A DNA stretch of 64,000 nt from DASXZH01 sp963829965 (GTDB taxonomy: Bacteria; Armatimonadota; Fimbriimonadia; Fimbriimonadales; Fimbriimonadaceae): positions 62,001-126,000 of the forward strand of contig CAWHLK010000027.1 in assembly GCA_963829965.1 (NCBI GenBank). Reading direction: 5' to 3'. A model generated the notes under the pieces. The model saw nothing but the letters and a program-made list of their open reading frames with translations. It was not told the DNA's origin and ran no database searches. Shown here piece by piece: positions 18,473 to 28,253 of this stretch (position 1 is its first letter; every line of letters starts with the position of its first letter). The position numbers and the translations under genes were made by a program.

Positions 18473-20382
18473 CGGTTGCCATCTCCGAACTCGCTAAAGA
18501 TTTTGACCTGAGACCAGGGCAGATTTATGGTGTGCTCGACGATCTCGGCATCGAGCACGATTTAACGTCGTTTGAGGCGGATGACGACACACTTGACCTA
18601 ATTAAGACCGAGCTCCCTGCGCTCAAAGGGTCGAGCGAAGTCGTCCTCCAACCCGGACGAACTCCTCGCGATATCGCCGCGGCTTTGGGAGTTGCTCAGC
18701 CCGAGATCCAAAAGACCCTCATGATGAAAATGAAGGTCATGGCCACCCTAACAACCGTTCTCAAAGATGAAGTTGCGGAGAAACTCGCCGAGCAGCTTGG
18801 TTACCGGATTCGCTGGGCGACAGCGCCAAAACCAAAGCCTGTTCAGGCAGTAGTCGCCGGCAAGAAGAAATCGGGAGAATCGACCACCCGTCCGCCGGTC
18901 GTTACGATCATGGGCCACGTCGACCACGGCAAGACTTCCCTGCTTGACTACATTCGTAAAGCGAACGTCGCCTCCCGCGAGCATGGAGGAATTACCCAGC
19001 ACATCGGCGCCTATCAGGTGGAGCTGCCGGAAGGAACCATCACTTTCCTGGACACTCCCGGCCACGCGGCCTTCACCGCCATGCGGGCCAGAGGCGCGCA
19101 AGTCACCGATATTGCCGTGCTCGTGGTGGCAGCAGACGACGGCATCATGCCGCAAACCGTCGAGGCGATCAACCACATCAAGAACGCGAACGTGCCCATG
19201 ATCGTCGCGGTTAACAAGATCGACAAGCCAGGCGCGAACCCCGAGCGAACGATCATGCAACTTACCGAGCATGAAGTTGTTCCCGAGGCCTATGGTGGTC
19301 AAACGATCACTTGCAATGTATCCGCCGTTACCGGCGAGGGCGTACCTCACCTGCTGGAAATGATCCTGCTCCAAGCTGAAGTGATGCAGCTCAAAGCCGA
19401 CCCGAAAGCCGACGTTGAAGGCGTCGTCATTGAAGGAAAACTGGAGCGTGGACGAGGGCCAGTAGCAACCGTTCTGGTTCAGGAAGGCACACTGCGTGTG
19501 GGCGATGCGGTTGCTGTTGGCGAAACTTTCGGCCGCATCAAGGCGATGACCGACTACCGGGGTGAGCGGCTTAACGAAGCCGGCCCATCAACGCCGGTAG
19601 AGGTCCTCGGCCTGAGCGACGTGCCGATGGCAGGAGACAACGTCGAAGTGGAAGAGGATGAGCGCGCAGCCCGCGCCATCGCCGAGGAAAGAGCGGAAAC
19701 AGCAAGAGTGAAATCTTTGGAAGCGCCATCCCGAGGCATGACTCTCTCTGAGCTAAAAGCCAAGCTGAACGCCGGCGAAATGAAGGACCTGAACCTTGTC
19801 GTGAAGGCGGATGTTCAGGGATCTGTTGAAGCGGTGCGCGGACTTCTGGAGAAGCTAGAGAGCGACGAAGTCGAAGTCAAGGTCATTCACAGCGGCGTGG
19901 GTTCAATCACGGAAAGTGACATTCTCTTGGCGAATGCAGCCAGCGCGATTTGTATCGGATTTAACGTCAAAGCTGAGCCAGGCGCCAAGCGTGAGGCCGA
20001 GCGGCGTAAAGTTGAAATCCGAACCTACACGATCATTTACGAACTGATCGAAGACATCGAGGCGGCCATCAAGGGCATGCTGGAACCCAAGTTTCAAGAG
20101 GAATATCTGGGAACTGCCGAAGTTCGCGTAGTGTTCAACCTCACCCGATACGGGCTTGTGGCAGGTTCGCACTGCAACGATGGGAAGATCACCCGAAATG
20201 CTTTGGTGCGGGTCAAACGAAACAACGAGATTGTTTACGACGGGAAGGTCGCTTCGCTTAAACACCTCAAGGACGACGTTCGCGAGGTCACTCAAGGCTT
20301 CGATTGCGGTATCCAGTTTGATAACTGGACGGGATTCAAGGCCGGAGACATCGTCGAGGCGCACGAACTAGTTCAGATCTAG
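18469..20382 (+). CDS. infB: Translation initiation factor IF-2
   Basis: 637 residues, a short IF-2. Two IF2_N-like modules lie within residues 1-125 (ISELAKDFDLRPGQIYGVL and TPRDIAAALGVAQPEIQ). The G domain has GHVDHGKTSLLDYI, DTPGH and NKID, followed by domains II, III and IV. IF-2 loads fMet-tRNA on the 30S subunit. I chose ATG 18469 over the upstream in-frame start because of the ATGA overlap with ylxR. Its stop codon overlaps the stop of the convergent gene (CTAG at 20379-20382). Confidence 0.97.
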   Translation: MTVAISELAKDFDLRPGQIYGVLDDLGIEHDLTSFEADDDTLDLIKTELPALKGSSEVVLQPGRTPRDIAAALGVAQPEIQKTLMMKMKVMATLTTVLKDEVAEKLAEQLGYRIRWATAPKPKPVQAVVAGKKKSGESTTRPPVVTIMGHVDHGKTSLLDYIRKANVASREHGGITQHIGAYQVELPEGTITFLDTPGHAAFTAMRARGAQVTDIAVLVVAADDGIMPQTVEAINHIKNANVPMIVAVNKIDKPGANPERTIMQLTEHEVVPEAYGGQTITCNVSAVTGEGVPHLLEMILLQAEVMQLKADPKADVEGVVIEGKLERGRGPVATVLVQEGTLRVGDAVAVGETFGRIKAMTDYRGERLNEAGPSTPVEVLGLSDVPMAGDNVEVEEDERAARAIAEERAETARVKSLEAPSRGMTLSELKAKLNAGEMKDLNLVVKADVQGSVEAVRGLLEKLESDEVEVKVIHSGVGSITESDILLANAASAICIGFNVKAEPGAKREAERRKVEIRTYTIIYELIEDIEAAIKGMLEPKFQEEYLGTAEVRVVFNLTRYGLVAGSHCNDGKITRNALVRVKRNNEIVYDGKVASLKHLKDDVREVTQGFDCGIQFDNWTGFKAGDIVEAHELVQI

Positions 20383-22028
20383 GGCTCGGGACTCGTCGAG
20401 CTGTTGGTTGGCGCGTGGGGCATGTCCACAAATTGGGTCGGTGAGGTTTTAGCCGTCACCATGTAGTTCAGGACGTTGGCCGTTATCGCCCGAAGAGGCG
20501 CCGACTCCCCTATTCGCGGATACGTAGGAAACACGGTCATGATGTAGCTTGGGTAATCCGTGAGTTGGGAGGCCCAAGCGATGCTGCCGGCGTCAAAAAC
20601 GATGGTCTTGCTTTGCAGGTTCTCCGTCACTACGGTGTTGGCGGTTACCTGCTCGTCGAGGTAATCCGAGAAAGTCCATGAGCTGAGCACGGTCTCCTTT
20701 TCCTCGGCCGGCAACTCTGACTCGTAGAGATAATCGGCGGTTTGAACCTCGTCTCCGTACACGTTTGGAATTTGATCTCCGTCGCTGAGGCCGGTTCCCG
20801 TAAAAACCCAGCTTCCGGCGTTTTGCACGACGAAGGCGCCCGTCTGGCCAGCCTTAAAGATGCTGCCGTAATCGGTTTTGAGCAGCCAAGTTTGGGGATG
20901 GTTCACGCCTGGCGCTGCCCATAGCTCCGTGGTCTCCGGCGCCAATAGCGGGCCAAGGCCATTGACGGGGTCCGGATGAAAAACATAGGGGGCCGGCAGA
21001 TCGACTTTAAAAATAAGCATGAACCGGTTGGGCCGGCTGGATAAATCCGGCTCATGCCGGACTTGCCAATAAACTTCGTTGCCGGTGAAATACGCCGCGC
21101 TCATACCGTTCTCGACTGCGCTCTCGATTTTGTAAAGCTCGTCCTGGCTCACATATTCATCGTGTCCGCCAACTACCAGCCCTTTGTGATTGTTCAAGAT
21201 CGTCAGCCCGGATTCGATCCCGATATTCGTGGTGTAGGAAACGTCGTAGCCTTTTTCTTCCATGAACCTGACCATTTCGTATTCGGTTTCAAAAATGAGC
21301 GCCGCACCGTGGTCCAAGGCATAGGGCCGGTTGTAAGAAACATAGGTGCTTCGGTCGAGAGTTTGACCGGCGCGATCCAAATAGTAGGCGTCGCCGCCGC
21401 CCCAAGGGTTGTATGCCTGCTCCGTATTGAAAGGTTCTTCGCAAATAAGAGCGCTTGTAGAGGCGTCGTCTCGAACCACAAACGGCACATGCCACTGAGT
21501 GCCGGTGCCGTTTTCGGTCAGTTTGATCACGTAAAGCCCGCTGACCCACGCAGTTGGAACGACAAAGGATGACGTTTCCTGCCAATTGGCATCCACCAGG
21601 TGGGTCTGCTCGAGTTGGGTGCTTCCGCTTAGAACGACCGGAATGAAATAGCTCACGATGCTTCTCTTCGGAATGCGAGTGTCAACCTGATCCGAGGGAT
21701 AAGCCGAGTCCGTCCAGTAGCCCTGATTGAGGCCGGGTTGGTTGGCGAGCGTCATCTTTAGGGCTCCTCCGAAGCCTTGGTAGTAACCGAGGCGATAGAC
21801 CTGGACCGAGTAGGTTTTGGCGGTTGTGCTCACGTACAGGTCTAGCTTTTGTCCCGCGTTGACCGAATCCTCGCCTGTGTAGCCCTGGATTTGGCCCTGG
21901 GTTGAGGGATTGGTGATTTGCCATGATGTGGTTCCAGGCAGTTGGTTTTCGGTCTGGATGCGGTTAGCGGCGAACGCCCTTAGGGGAAGAGCGAGCGCCA
22001 ACAGGACAAGAAGCTTAGGATATGCCAT
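20379..22028 (-). CDS. Secreted N,N-dimethylformamidase beta-subunit-like protein
   Basis: 549 residues with a Sec signal peptide (LLVLLALALPLRAFA). IQGYTGEDSVNAGQKLDLYVS and YSVQVYRLGYYQGFGG match the N-terminal Ig-like part of this family. The larger C-terminal domain has FNTEQAYNPWGGGDAYY, YNRPYALDHGAALIFETEYEMVRFMEEKGYDVSY and GHDEYVS. The family is named after an amidase subunit, but most secreted members have no known substrate. The last 15 residues are Ser/Pro-rich. Convergent with infB. Confidence 0.75.
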   Translation of the reverse strand: MAYPKLLVLLALALPLRAFAANRIQTENQLPGTTSWQITNPSTQGQIQGYTGEDSVNAGQKLDLYVSTTAKTYSVQVYRLGYYQGFGGALKMTLANQPGLNQGYWTDSAYPSDQVDTRIPKRSIVSYFIPVVLSGSTQLEQTHLVDANWQETSSFVVPTAWVSGLYVIKLTENGTGTQWHVPFVVRDDASTSALICEEPFNTEQAYNPWGGGDAYYLDRAGQTLDRSTYVSYNRPYALDHGAALIFETEYEMVRFMEEKGYDVSYTTNIGIESGLTILNNHKGLVVGGHDEYVSQDELYKIESAVENGMSAAYFTGNEVYWQVRHEPDLSSRPNRFMLIFKVDLPAPYVFHPDPVNGLGPLLAPETTELWAAPGVNHPQTWLLKTDYGSIFKAGQTGAFVVQNAGSWVFTGTGLSDGDQIPNVYGDEVQTADYLYESELPAEEKETVLSSWTFSDYLDEQVTANTVVTENLQSKTIVFDAGSIAWASQLTDYPSYIMTVFPTYPRIGESAPLRAITANVLNYMVTAKTSPTQFVDMPHAPTNSSTSPEP

Positions 22029-22689
22029 CGCTTTATCTAGTTCTACCCAGATGGGCCTTCAGGATTTGTTATTAGTTTGGGGCAATGGCTGGCACACGGG
22101 AAGGCTTGTCTGGTGTTGGACCAATGCGAGGGCTGAGGGAAACCCGACCCCTGAGGGGTCGTACCCGGGTAGCCGGTGGTTGAGCGAAGCGACACCACCG
22201 GAAGAGCGTAGTTTCCATCCCGCACCCCGAAGGCGGTGCCACAAAGACTATTAGAAATGGCGCATATCGACAGGTGGCCAAGAAATGATAATGGAGGGCT
22301 GGTGTACGTTGATGGCATCGCAATATTTTGCACTGGTCTTGTTGCACCGCCTCCGGGGTGCTGATGTGGGCGGCGTCTACCGGTGGTGTCGCTTCGCTCA
22401 ACCACCGGCTACCCTGGTTTCATGCCTCCGGCATGGGGAGCGAAGTTCTGTATCTACATAAAAACTGGACGAGTTCAAATTTGGGTCTCCGTTCGTTCCA
22501 GTTGTTTTCAACCTGGCGGAATCGCAATGTTTTCGTTGACTAAGTTACGTAATAGACGGCCCGTCGGCGTATCCTTGTTAAAAGACGGCTAAAGGACAGT
22601 CCGTTGCAGACGCTAACGGAACCAAATCGGCATTAAATATGTAATAATAACTAGCACTTCATTTGAGTGCTATACACTCAATACAAACA
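22029..22689. repeat. Intergenic region with two inverted REP-like elements and the clpB promoter
   Basis: Copy A (22140-22201) and copy B (22381-22436, opposite strand) share GTAGCCGGTGGTTGAGCG and a following AAGCGACACCACCGG. A third copy lies at 63641-63730. Each forms a hairpin by pairing GGTGGT with ACCACC. A GCACC-rich palindrome also occurs beside each copy. No protein gene is supported between 22029 and 22689. Confidence 0.65.
22652..22676 (+). promoter_or_regulatory. CIRCE-like inverted repeat and extended -10 of clpB
   Basis: TAGCACT-TCATTTG-AGTGCTA (22652-22672) has the arms of the HrcA operator CIRCE, but a 7-base centre instead of the usual 11 between these arms. It runs into TGCTATACA (22668-22676), an extended -10. 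The start ATG lies at 22690, so the leader would be only a few bases. A heat-shock repressor site is the natural reading, although no hrcA is in the window. Confidence 0.55.
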
Positions 22690-25289
22690 ATGAGATTTGA
22701 CAAACTGACACTAAAAGCGCAGGACGCACTGCAGACTGCGCAAACGCTCGCGGAGCGTTACAAGCAAACCAGCGTTGAGCCGGAGCACCTTTTGCTCGCG
22801 CTGTTGATCCAAGACGGCGGCCTTGCCGGCCCCCTTTTGGAAAAAGTGGGCGCCGACCCCGGCGCCGTTCGGCATTCTATCGAGGAGGCTCTCGAGGCGA
22901 TGCCAAAGGTTCAGGGCGCGGCCGGTTATGGGTCCTCGTTCTCGAACTCGCTCAGCAAAGTTTTCAACGAAGCGTTCAAAGAAGCCGAGCACATGAAGGA
23001 CGAGTACGTGTCCACCGAGCATTTTCTGTTCGGATTGGCGGGCGACGCGGGCAACGTTGGCAAGACGTTGCGTTCGTTCGGGGTCACTCGCGACCTGCTT
23101 GTTTCCGCTTCCGTAGAGATTCGGGGTGGGCGGCGCGTTACCGATCAGAATGCGGAAGAGAAATACCAGGCGCTCGACAAATACGGAATCGACCTCACCG
23201 AGCGCGCCCGGTCGGGCAAGCTTGATCCAGTCATTGGACGGGACGAGGAAATCCGCCGCGTCATTCAGGTCTTGAGCCGACGCACCAAGAACAACCCCGT
23301 TCTCATCGGCGAACCTGGTGTCGGCAAAACGGCCGTTGTGGAAGGCCTTGCCCAACGTATTGTGCACGGCGACGTGCCCGAGGCCCTGAAAGACAAGTCC
23401 GTCATCACATTGGACCTGGCTTCCATGGTTGCGGGCGCAAAGTATCGGGCGACTTTGAGGAGCGCCTGAAGGCGCTACTGGACGATATCAAGAATTCCAA
23501 TGGGCGCATTATTCTGTTCATTGATGAACTTCACACCCTGGTCGGAGCGGGCAAGGCCGAAGGCAGCATGGACGCGGCCAATATGCTCAAGCCGATGCTT
23601 GCGCGTGGCGAGCTGCGATGCGTTGGCGCGACTACGCTCAACGAATATCGGCAATACATCGAAAAGGACAAGGCGCTGGAGCGCAGGTTCCAAACCGTTT
23701 TCGTGGATGAACCTAGCGTGGAAGAGACCATTTCCATCCTGCGCGGCTTGAAGGAGCGATACGAGATCCATCACGGCGTTCGCATTACGGACTCTGCGTT
23801 GGTTGCCGCCGCTACGCTTAGCAATCGCTACATTTCGGACCGGTTCTTGCCTGACAAGGCGATCGACCTTGTTGATGAGGCTGCGTCTCGCCTGAAGATC
23901 GAGATCGACAGTGTTCCTGCCGAAATCGACGAAGTTCAGCGCCAGATGGTCCAATACGAAATTGACCGCGAGGCACTGAAAAAGGAGACCGACCCTGCCA
24001 GTAAGGAACGACTGCAAACTGCCGAGCGCAAGCTCGCCGAGTTGAACGAGGAGTCCTCCACACTGCGCGCCACCTGGCAACGGGAGAAGGAGAGCATCGC
24101 GGCGGTTCGTGCGGTCAAGGAAGAACTGGAGTCGCTGAGAACCCAACTCAGCCAGGCGGAAAGGGACTTCGACTGGTCCAGCGCGGCGGAAATTCAGCAT
24201 GGCCGCATTCCTGCTCTGGAAAAGAAGCTTTCGGAGGAAACCGAGGCCCTGGAGAAGGTTCGCGAACAAGGTCGCATGCTCAAGGAAGAAGTAGACAGCG
24301 AAGACATCGCCGAGGTCGTGAGCAAGTGGACCGGCATTCCCATCAGCAAGCTCCTGCAAGGCGAGATGCAAAAACTTCTCACTATGGAAGAGTATTTGGA
24401 AAAACGAGTGGTTGGCCAAGAAGAGGCGCTGCGGCTCTTGAGCGATGCGGTTCGGCGTTCCCGGTCTGGAATCGCCGACCCCAATCGGCCCATCGGCTCC
24501 TTCCTGTTCCTTGGTCCCACCGGGGTTGGAAAAACGGAAACCGCGCGGGCGATGGCCGAATTCCTGTTCGACGACGAGCGAAGCATGGTGCGCATCGACA
24601 TGAGCGAATACGGCGAGCGGCACTCGGTTGCGCGCCTCATCGGCGCGCCTCCCGGATATGTCGGCTACGAAGAAGGCGGCCAGCTAACGGAAACCGTTCG
24701 GCGAAGACCTTATTGTGTGGTTCTGCTCGACGAAGTCGAGAAAGCCCACCCGGAAGTCTTCAATGTGCTGCTGCAGGTGTTGGACGACGGCCGGCTAACC
24801 GACGGTCAGGGACGCACGGTCGATTTCCGGAACACGGTCATCATTCTGACCAGCAACCTGGGCTCGCACAACTTTGCAGATCCGCTGAATGCGGAGGATT
24901 TTGATGTGGTGCGGAGCCGGGTGCTGGAAGAGGTGCGACAATACTTCCGCCCGGAGTTCATCAACCGACTGGACGACATCATCGTGTTCCACCCGTTGGG
25001 TGTGAGCGAGATCAAGCAGATCGTGAAGATCCAGCTCGACTTGTTAAGCAAACGCTTGGAAGAGAGGCGGATTGAGATCAGGCTTTCAGAGTCTGCCGCA
25101 TCCGAGTTGGCTACCGCAGGATTCGACCCTATCTATGGCGCACGGCCTTTGAAGCGCGCGATCCAGAAGTCGGTTCTCAACCCGCTGGCGTCCGCGATTC
25201 TGCGCGGCGAGGTTTCGGACGGACAGAAGATCCTCGTGGATTACAAGGACGGCCAGTTTGTGTTCGAACCTGATGCTTCTAAGGTGTAA
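22690..25289 (+). CDS. clpB: ATP-dependent disaggregase ClpB (frameshifted)
   Basis: Rescues aggregated proteins together with DnaK. The Clp N-domain spans residues 1-145. NBD1 has GEPGVGKTAVVEG and FIDELHTLVG, and a coiled-coil middle domain spans about 405-525. NBD2 has GPTGVGKTETARAM, PGYVGYEEGGQL and LLDEVEKAHPE. One base is missing near 23447: KYRATL should read KYRGDFEERLKAL, so CGGGG became CGGG, just at the first pore loop. With it restored the protein is about 866 residues, the normal ClpB length. An assembly error is likelier than real loss. Start is ATG 22690, not the upstream GTG. Confidence 0.93.
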
Positions 25290-25301
25290 TAAAAGAAAGG
25301 C

Positions 25302-25338
25302 GTCCTCGCCGAGGGAGCGGAGCGACCGAGGCGAGGAC
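25302..25338. terminator. Inverted repeat between convergent clpB and a DUF1579-like gene
   Basis: GTCCTCGCC (25302) pairs with GGCGAGGAC (25330), and the loop is itself rich in GGAGCGGAGCG. It sits between two convergent genes and could end transcription from both sides, though there is no clear T-tract. Confidence 0.45.
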
Positions 25339-25391
25339 AACTAACTCAGGCGCCGTCGAGCGAAGCTCGCACGACCATCGCAATCGGAGAC

Positions 25392-25904
25392 TCACTTACC
25401 GTAGTTCGTCACAAAAAGCTTTCGCCAGTCATCCCCCTGCTTGAGCTCTAATTGGTAGCTCCAACCATTGTCACTCTTCGTGTAGGTCGCGCGGAAAGTC
25501 GTCTTGGCATCCGGCAGCGTGTTCATGACCAGCTTCGTGCCATCGAAGGTGCCCTGTAATTCCTGGGGCTTTGCGGATGTATCGTTGAACCACCAGACTT
25601 TGTACATGCCGGAATCCGCGTCATAGCCAATCATGTGAATTGCGAATCCCTTTCCACCGTTGGGCAGAGTCGTGGTCGTTTTTTCCTGGATGAAGCGGCC
25701 TCCAATCTCCTCGGTGACGCTGGAGGTTATGTCGGCGGCCATCGTGCCCCCGCCCGGAGTGTTAAAGTTCTGCTTCCCGGTCCAACTTCCGACGATAAAG
25801 CTGATGTCTTTGAGTTTTTCAGCGCCTTTGTTGACGTCATGCCCGCCTTGGGCGAAGCCAATCGCTACGAAACAGGCTAACAGTGCAGTTGTGAATATTT
25901 TCAT
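25392..25904 (-). CDS. DUF1579-like secreted protein
   Basis: 170 residues from ATG 25904. The signal peptide is FTTALLACFVAIGFAQ. The mature part has FIVGSWTGKQNF, EEIGGRFIQEKTT, IGYDADSGMYKVWWFNDTS and a lipocalin-like beta pattern, typical of DUF1579 and related proteins of unknown function. An upstream ATG (25913) is in frame. A 12-codon reading frame lies 90 bases upstream on the same strand and may be a leader peptide. Confidence 0.72.
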   Translation of the reverse strand: MKIFTTALLACFVAIGFAQGGHDVNKGAEKLKDISFIVGSWTGKQNFNTPGGGTMAADITSSVTEEIGGRFIQEKTTTTLPNGGKGFAIHMIGYDADSGMYKVWWFNDTSAKPQELQGTFDGTKLVMNTLPDAKTTFRATYTKSDNGWSYQLELKQGDDWRKLFVTNYGK

Positions 25905-25995
25905 AAGAGTCACCTTTGATCTACGTAATTTACCGCGCTTAACCCAACACTAAGAATGGCGACCACAAGGCCAAGCTCAGAAGAGTAAGCTTTTT

Positions 25996-26034
25996 AGCAA
26001 CAGGCGGGCATGAGTCCTTTGAACTTAGCCATGG
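25996..26034 (-). CDS. Possible 12-residue peptide MAKFKGLMPACC
   Basis: A short frame with ATG, twelve codons and TAA. AGGAG lies 5 bases before the ATG, an ideal ribosome-binding site. That site is inside the right arm of a 12-bp hairpin (26035-26064), so translation may be controlled by folding. The peptide is basic and ends Cys-Cys. It may be a leader for the DUF1579-like gene or a free small protein. No homologue is known to me. Confidence 0.4.
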
Positions 26035-26068
26035 TCGCTCCTCGCTCAAACGAGGGGCGACCTTTTAA
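26035..26068 (+). terminator. Hairpin: plus-strand terminator or minus-strand translational switch
   Basis: GGTCGCTCCTCG-CTCAAA-CGAGGGGCGACC followed by TTTT. On the plus strand it has the form of an intrinsic terminator. On the minus strand the same stem holds the AGGAG ribosome-binding site of the 12-codon frame. The plus strand has no clear gene to terminate, so the second role deserves attention. Confidence 0.55.
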
Positions 26069-26173
26069 CTCCCGGCCCAGATCTCACTGTCGTGAAGGAT
26101 CGGGAACAATCTCCAAGAACACTTTGTCAAAGACCGAAAGAGGGCATTGAACAGGGAGCTAGGAGAACCTTCA

Positions 26174-26770
26174 ATGAAAACTGCCACTGCTTTGCGTCTG
26201 GCACTCGCTGCCGGTCTTGCTATACTTGCCGGCGCGGCCCATGCCGTCATCCTCCTTCCGGGAGGGGTAGTCAACCTCTATGGAACAACGCTTGCCAAGC
26301 AGCCCAAGCTATTGAGCATTAGCCTCGGCGTGATTCTGCACCCCTTTTCGTTTACGATCGGCAAGACCACCTATACAGGCGCCATCAGCGACCAAGTCGT
26401 TTACGAAACCGGGAGCGGCACGATGGATTTTTACTATCGAATCATCATGAATCAGGAGATTCAGAATCCGAGTCTCTTTGTGGAGCGAACCTACTATCCT
26501 GGTACCGACCAGAGCGGGATCACAACGGACGTAAACTACCGAACGGATGGCGCCGGCGTTTTCGGTCCTCATCAAGCTGCGAGGTCCAAGAATGGGGTTG
26601 CAGTCGACTTCTATTACGGCGGGGTAACCATCGTTCCCGGGTATGCGAACTCATCATATTGGACGCTCATCAGCACGAACGCGAAGTTGTATGATACGAA
26701 GGGAATTATCAGGTTTCAGTTTGAAGGCGGTCCCGTGGTAACCCTGACGGGCTGTTATGAACCGGCCTAA
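26174..26770 (+). CDS. Secreted protein of unknown function
   Basis: 198 residues. The signal peptide is TALRLALAAGLAILAGAAHA. The mature protein is rich in beta-prone stretches (TIGKTTYTGAISDQVVYETG, FYYRIIMNQEIQNPSLFVE). No PEP-CTERM or other sorting signal is visible at the C-terminus (GGPVVTLTGCYEPA). AGGAGA precedes ATG 26174 by 7 bases. The pattern resembles proteins with PEP-CTERM-like ectodomains, but I cannot name a family. Confidence 0.6.
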   Translation: MKTATALRLALAAGLAILAGAAHAVILLPGGVVNLYGTTLAKQPKLLSISLGVILHPFSFTIGKTTYTGAISDQVVYETGSGTMDFYYRIIMNQEIQNPSLFVERTYYPGTDQSGITTDVNYRTDGAGVFGPHQAARSKNGVAVDFYYGGVTIVPGYANSSYWTLISTNAKLYDTKGIIRFQFEGGPVVTLTGCYEPA

Positions 26771-26780
26771 GGGGTATTGG

Positions 26781-27458
26781 TCATTTTTGGTACCCGCGTT
26801 TAGAGTCGTTACCGCCCCTGAACTCGATGCTCGCTCCTGAATCGGCGACTTGATATTCGTAGGTTCCCTCCCACTCCCCATTTCCTTCCGAAGTCCCATG
26901 TAACTTGACGTTATATCCGACGGTCACACCATTAATATTCCTGTACCAACGAGTGCAATAAACGATGGTACGAGCTACCGGAAATTTGGAGCGGAACTCT
27001 TCAGTGCCGCCAGCCCCACCCTTGAACAACGCCTTCTGGAGTGCCATCGGTGCCTTCTCTATCAACTCGGCCCAGGCGCAGCCTCTTGAAACAATGGACT
27101 TGTGGGGAACGGAAAGTGGCTTCCACTTGAAGTCCGGCGCGACTGTGATGTCAAAGCGGCCAGTTTGTTGAAGTTTGAGCGCTATTGCTGTAGCTCTCTT
27201 GGCGTTTTCAGGAGCAACCAGGCATTCGCAAACTCCCAAGTCGCAATCGCCGCCAGCTCGAATCCCGTGCAATCGAAGCGTGTTGTAAAGCTCATCGGTA
27301 TCGATCCCTTGCGCGGCCGATGCAATTGGGGTTCCTGTTTCAGGGGGAAGGTATTTCAGGTTCGGAGGAATTAACGGAGCCGGCTTTGGAGCTTGCGACC
27401 ATATTGTCATTGCCACTGCGGATCCCACTAGTAACGGTCTTACAAACGCCACTTCCAT
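26781..27458 (-). CDS. Secreted protein of unknown function
   Basis: 225 residues with a hydrophobic start (VRPLLVGSAVAMTIWSQA). Six cysteines are present, three of them in CDLGVCEC. Other conserved-looking parts are RFDITVAPDFKWKPL and RTIVYCTRWYRNINGVTVGYNVKLHGT. It is convergent with the preceding gene (10 bases). I recognise no family. The start is uncertain, because an upstream ATG has no clear ribosome-binding site. Confidence 0.5.
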   Translation of the reverse strand: MEVAFVRPLLVGSAVAMTIWSQAPKPAPLIPPNLKYLPPETGTPIASAAQGIDTDELYNTLRLHGIRAGGDCDLGVCECLVAPENAKRATAIALKLQQTGRFDITVAPDFKWKPLSVPHKSIVSRGCAWAELIEKAPMALQKALFKGGAGGTEEFRSKFPVARTIVYCTRWYRNINGVTVGYNVKLHGTSEGNGEWEGTYEYQVADSGASIEFRGGNDSKRGYQK

Positions 27459-27488
27459 TCCAATACATTGACGTCTCCAGCAGCGGAG

Positions 27489-28253
27489 TTATTCGAACTC
27501 CGCCCAGACTGGGGTGTGATCGGAGGGTTTGTCCATGCTACGCGGCGCGGTGTCGATCTCGCACTTGAAGCACCTATCGGCCATGCTTGGCGAGGCGTAA
27601 ATGTGGTCGATTCGCCAGCCGAAGTTCTTCGCCACCGAAGTCAAAACCACGAAATCCCAATAGGTGTAATGGCCGGGGCCGGAGGTGAATTTGCGAAAGC
27701 AGTCGGTCAAGCCCAGATCAACAATGTCCGCCAAAAGTTTGAACTCAAGGGGATGGTGGCCCACGCCGCCCAAGAACCGGGGCGAGTTGTACACGTCGTT
27801 GGGCGTGGGCGCGATGTTGATATCACCGAGCCAGATCAGATCGCTAGGCAGGAAGTCGCCGATAAGACCGCGTATGCGGCTGAGCCAGCGCAGTTTGTAT
27901 TCCCATTTGTCGGTTCCAACCGCGGTGCCGTTCGGGACGTAGGTGTTCAGGATGGTCACGCCGTCCAGTTCGCCGCTTATGATGCGGGCATCCTCCGGAA
28001 ACAGTGGATCGCCCATGCCGATTTTCACGTTCATCAGAGGTTCGCGGCTCGCGATGGCTACGCCGTTAGTGCCTTTTTGGCCGTTGAAGACCACGTGGTA
28101 GCCGATGTCTTCAAAGTCGCTAACCGGAAATTTGTCGTTGTCGACCTTGGTTTCCTGCATGGCAAGGACGTCGGGCTCGTTTTCGGCGAGCCAGTCTAAT
28201 ACGATCGGCATTCGAACGCGAACGGAGTTGACGTTGTAGGTGGCGATCTTCAT
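27489..28253 (-). CDS. xth: Exodeoxyribonuclease III
   Basis: 254 residues, full length. An EEP-fold AP endonuclease and 3'-5' exonuclease for base-excision repair. The motifs are IATYNVNSVRVR, LAMQETKVDNDKFP with the metal-binding Glu, the catalytic Tyr-Asn region LNTYVPNGT, DINIAPTPNDVY, DYWDF-like GHYTYWDFV, WRIDHIYAS and PSDHTPVWAEF. Its ATG overlaps the stop of the translin-like gene (ATGA at 28253-28250), so the two are translated as an operon. Confidence 0.95.
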   Translation of the reverse strand: MKIATYNVNSVRVRMPIVLDWLAENEPDVLAMQETKVDNDKFPVSDFEDIGYHVVFNGQKGTNGVAIASREPLMNVKIGMGDPLFPEDARIISGELDGVTILNTYVPNGTAVGTDKWEYKLRWLSRIRGLIGDFLPSDLIWLGDINIAPTPNDVYNSPRFLGGVGHHPLEFKLLADIVDLGLTDCFRKFTSGPGHYTYWDFVVLTSVAKNFGWRIDHIYASPSMADRCFKCEIDTAPRSMDKPSDHTPVWAEFE

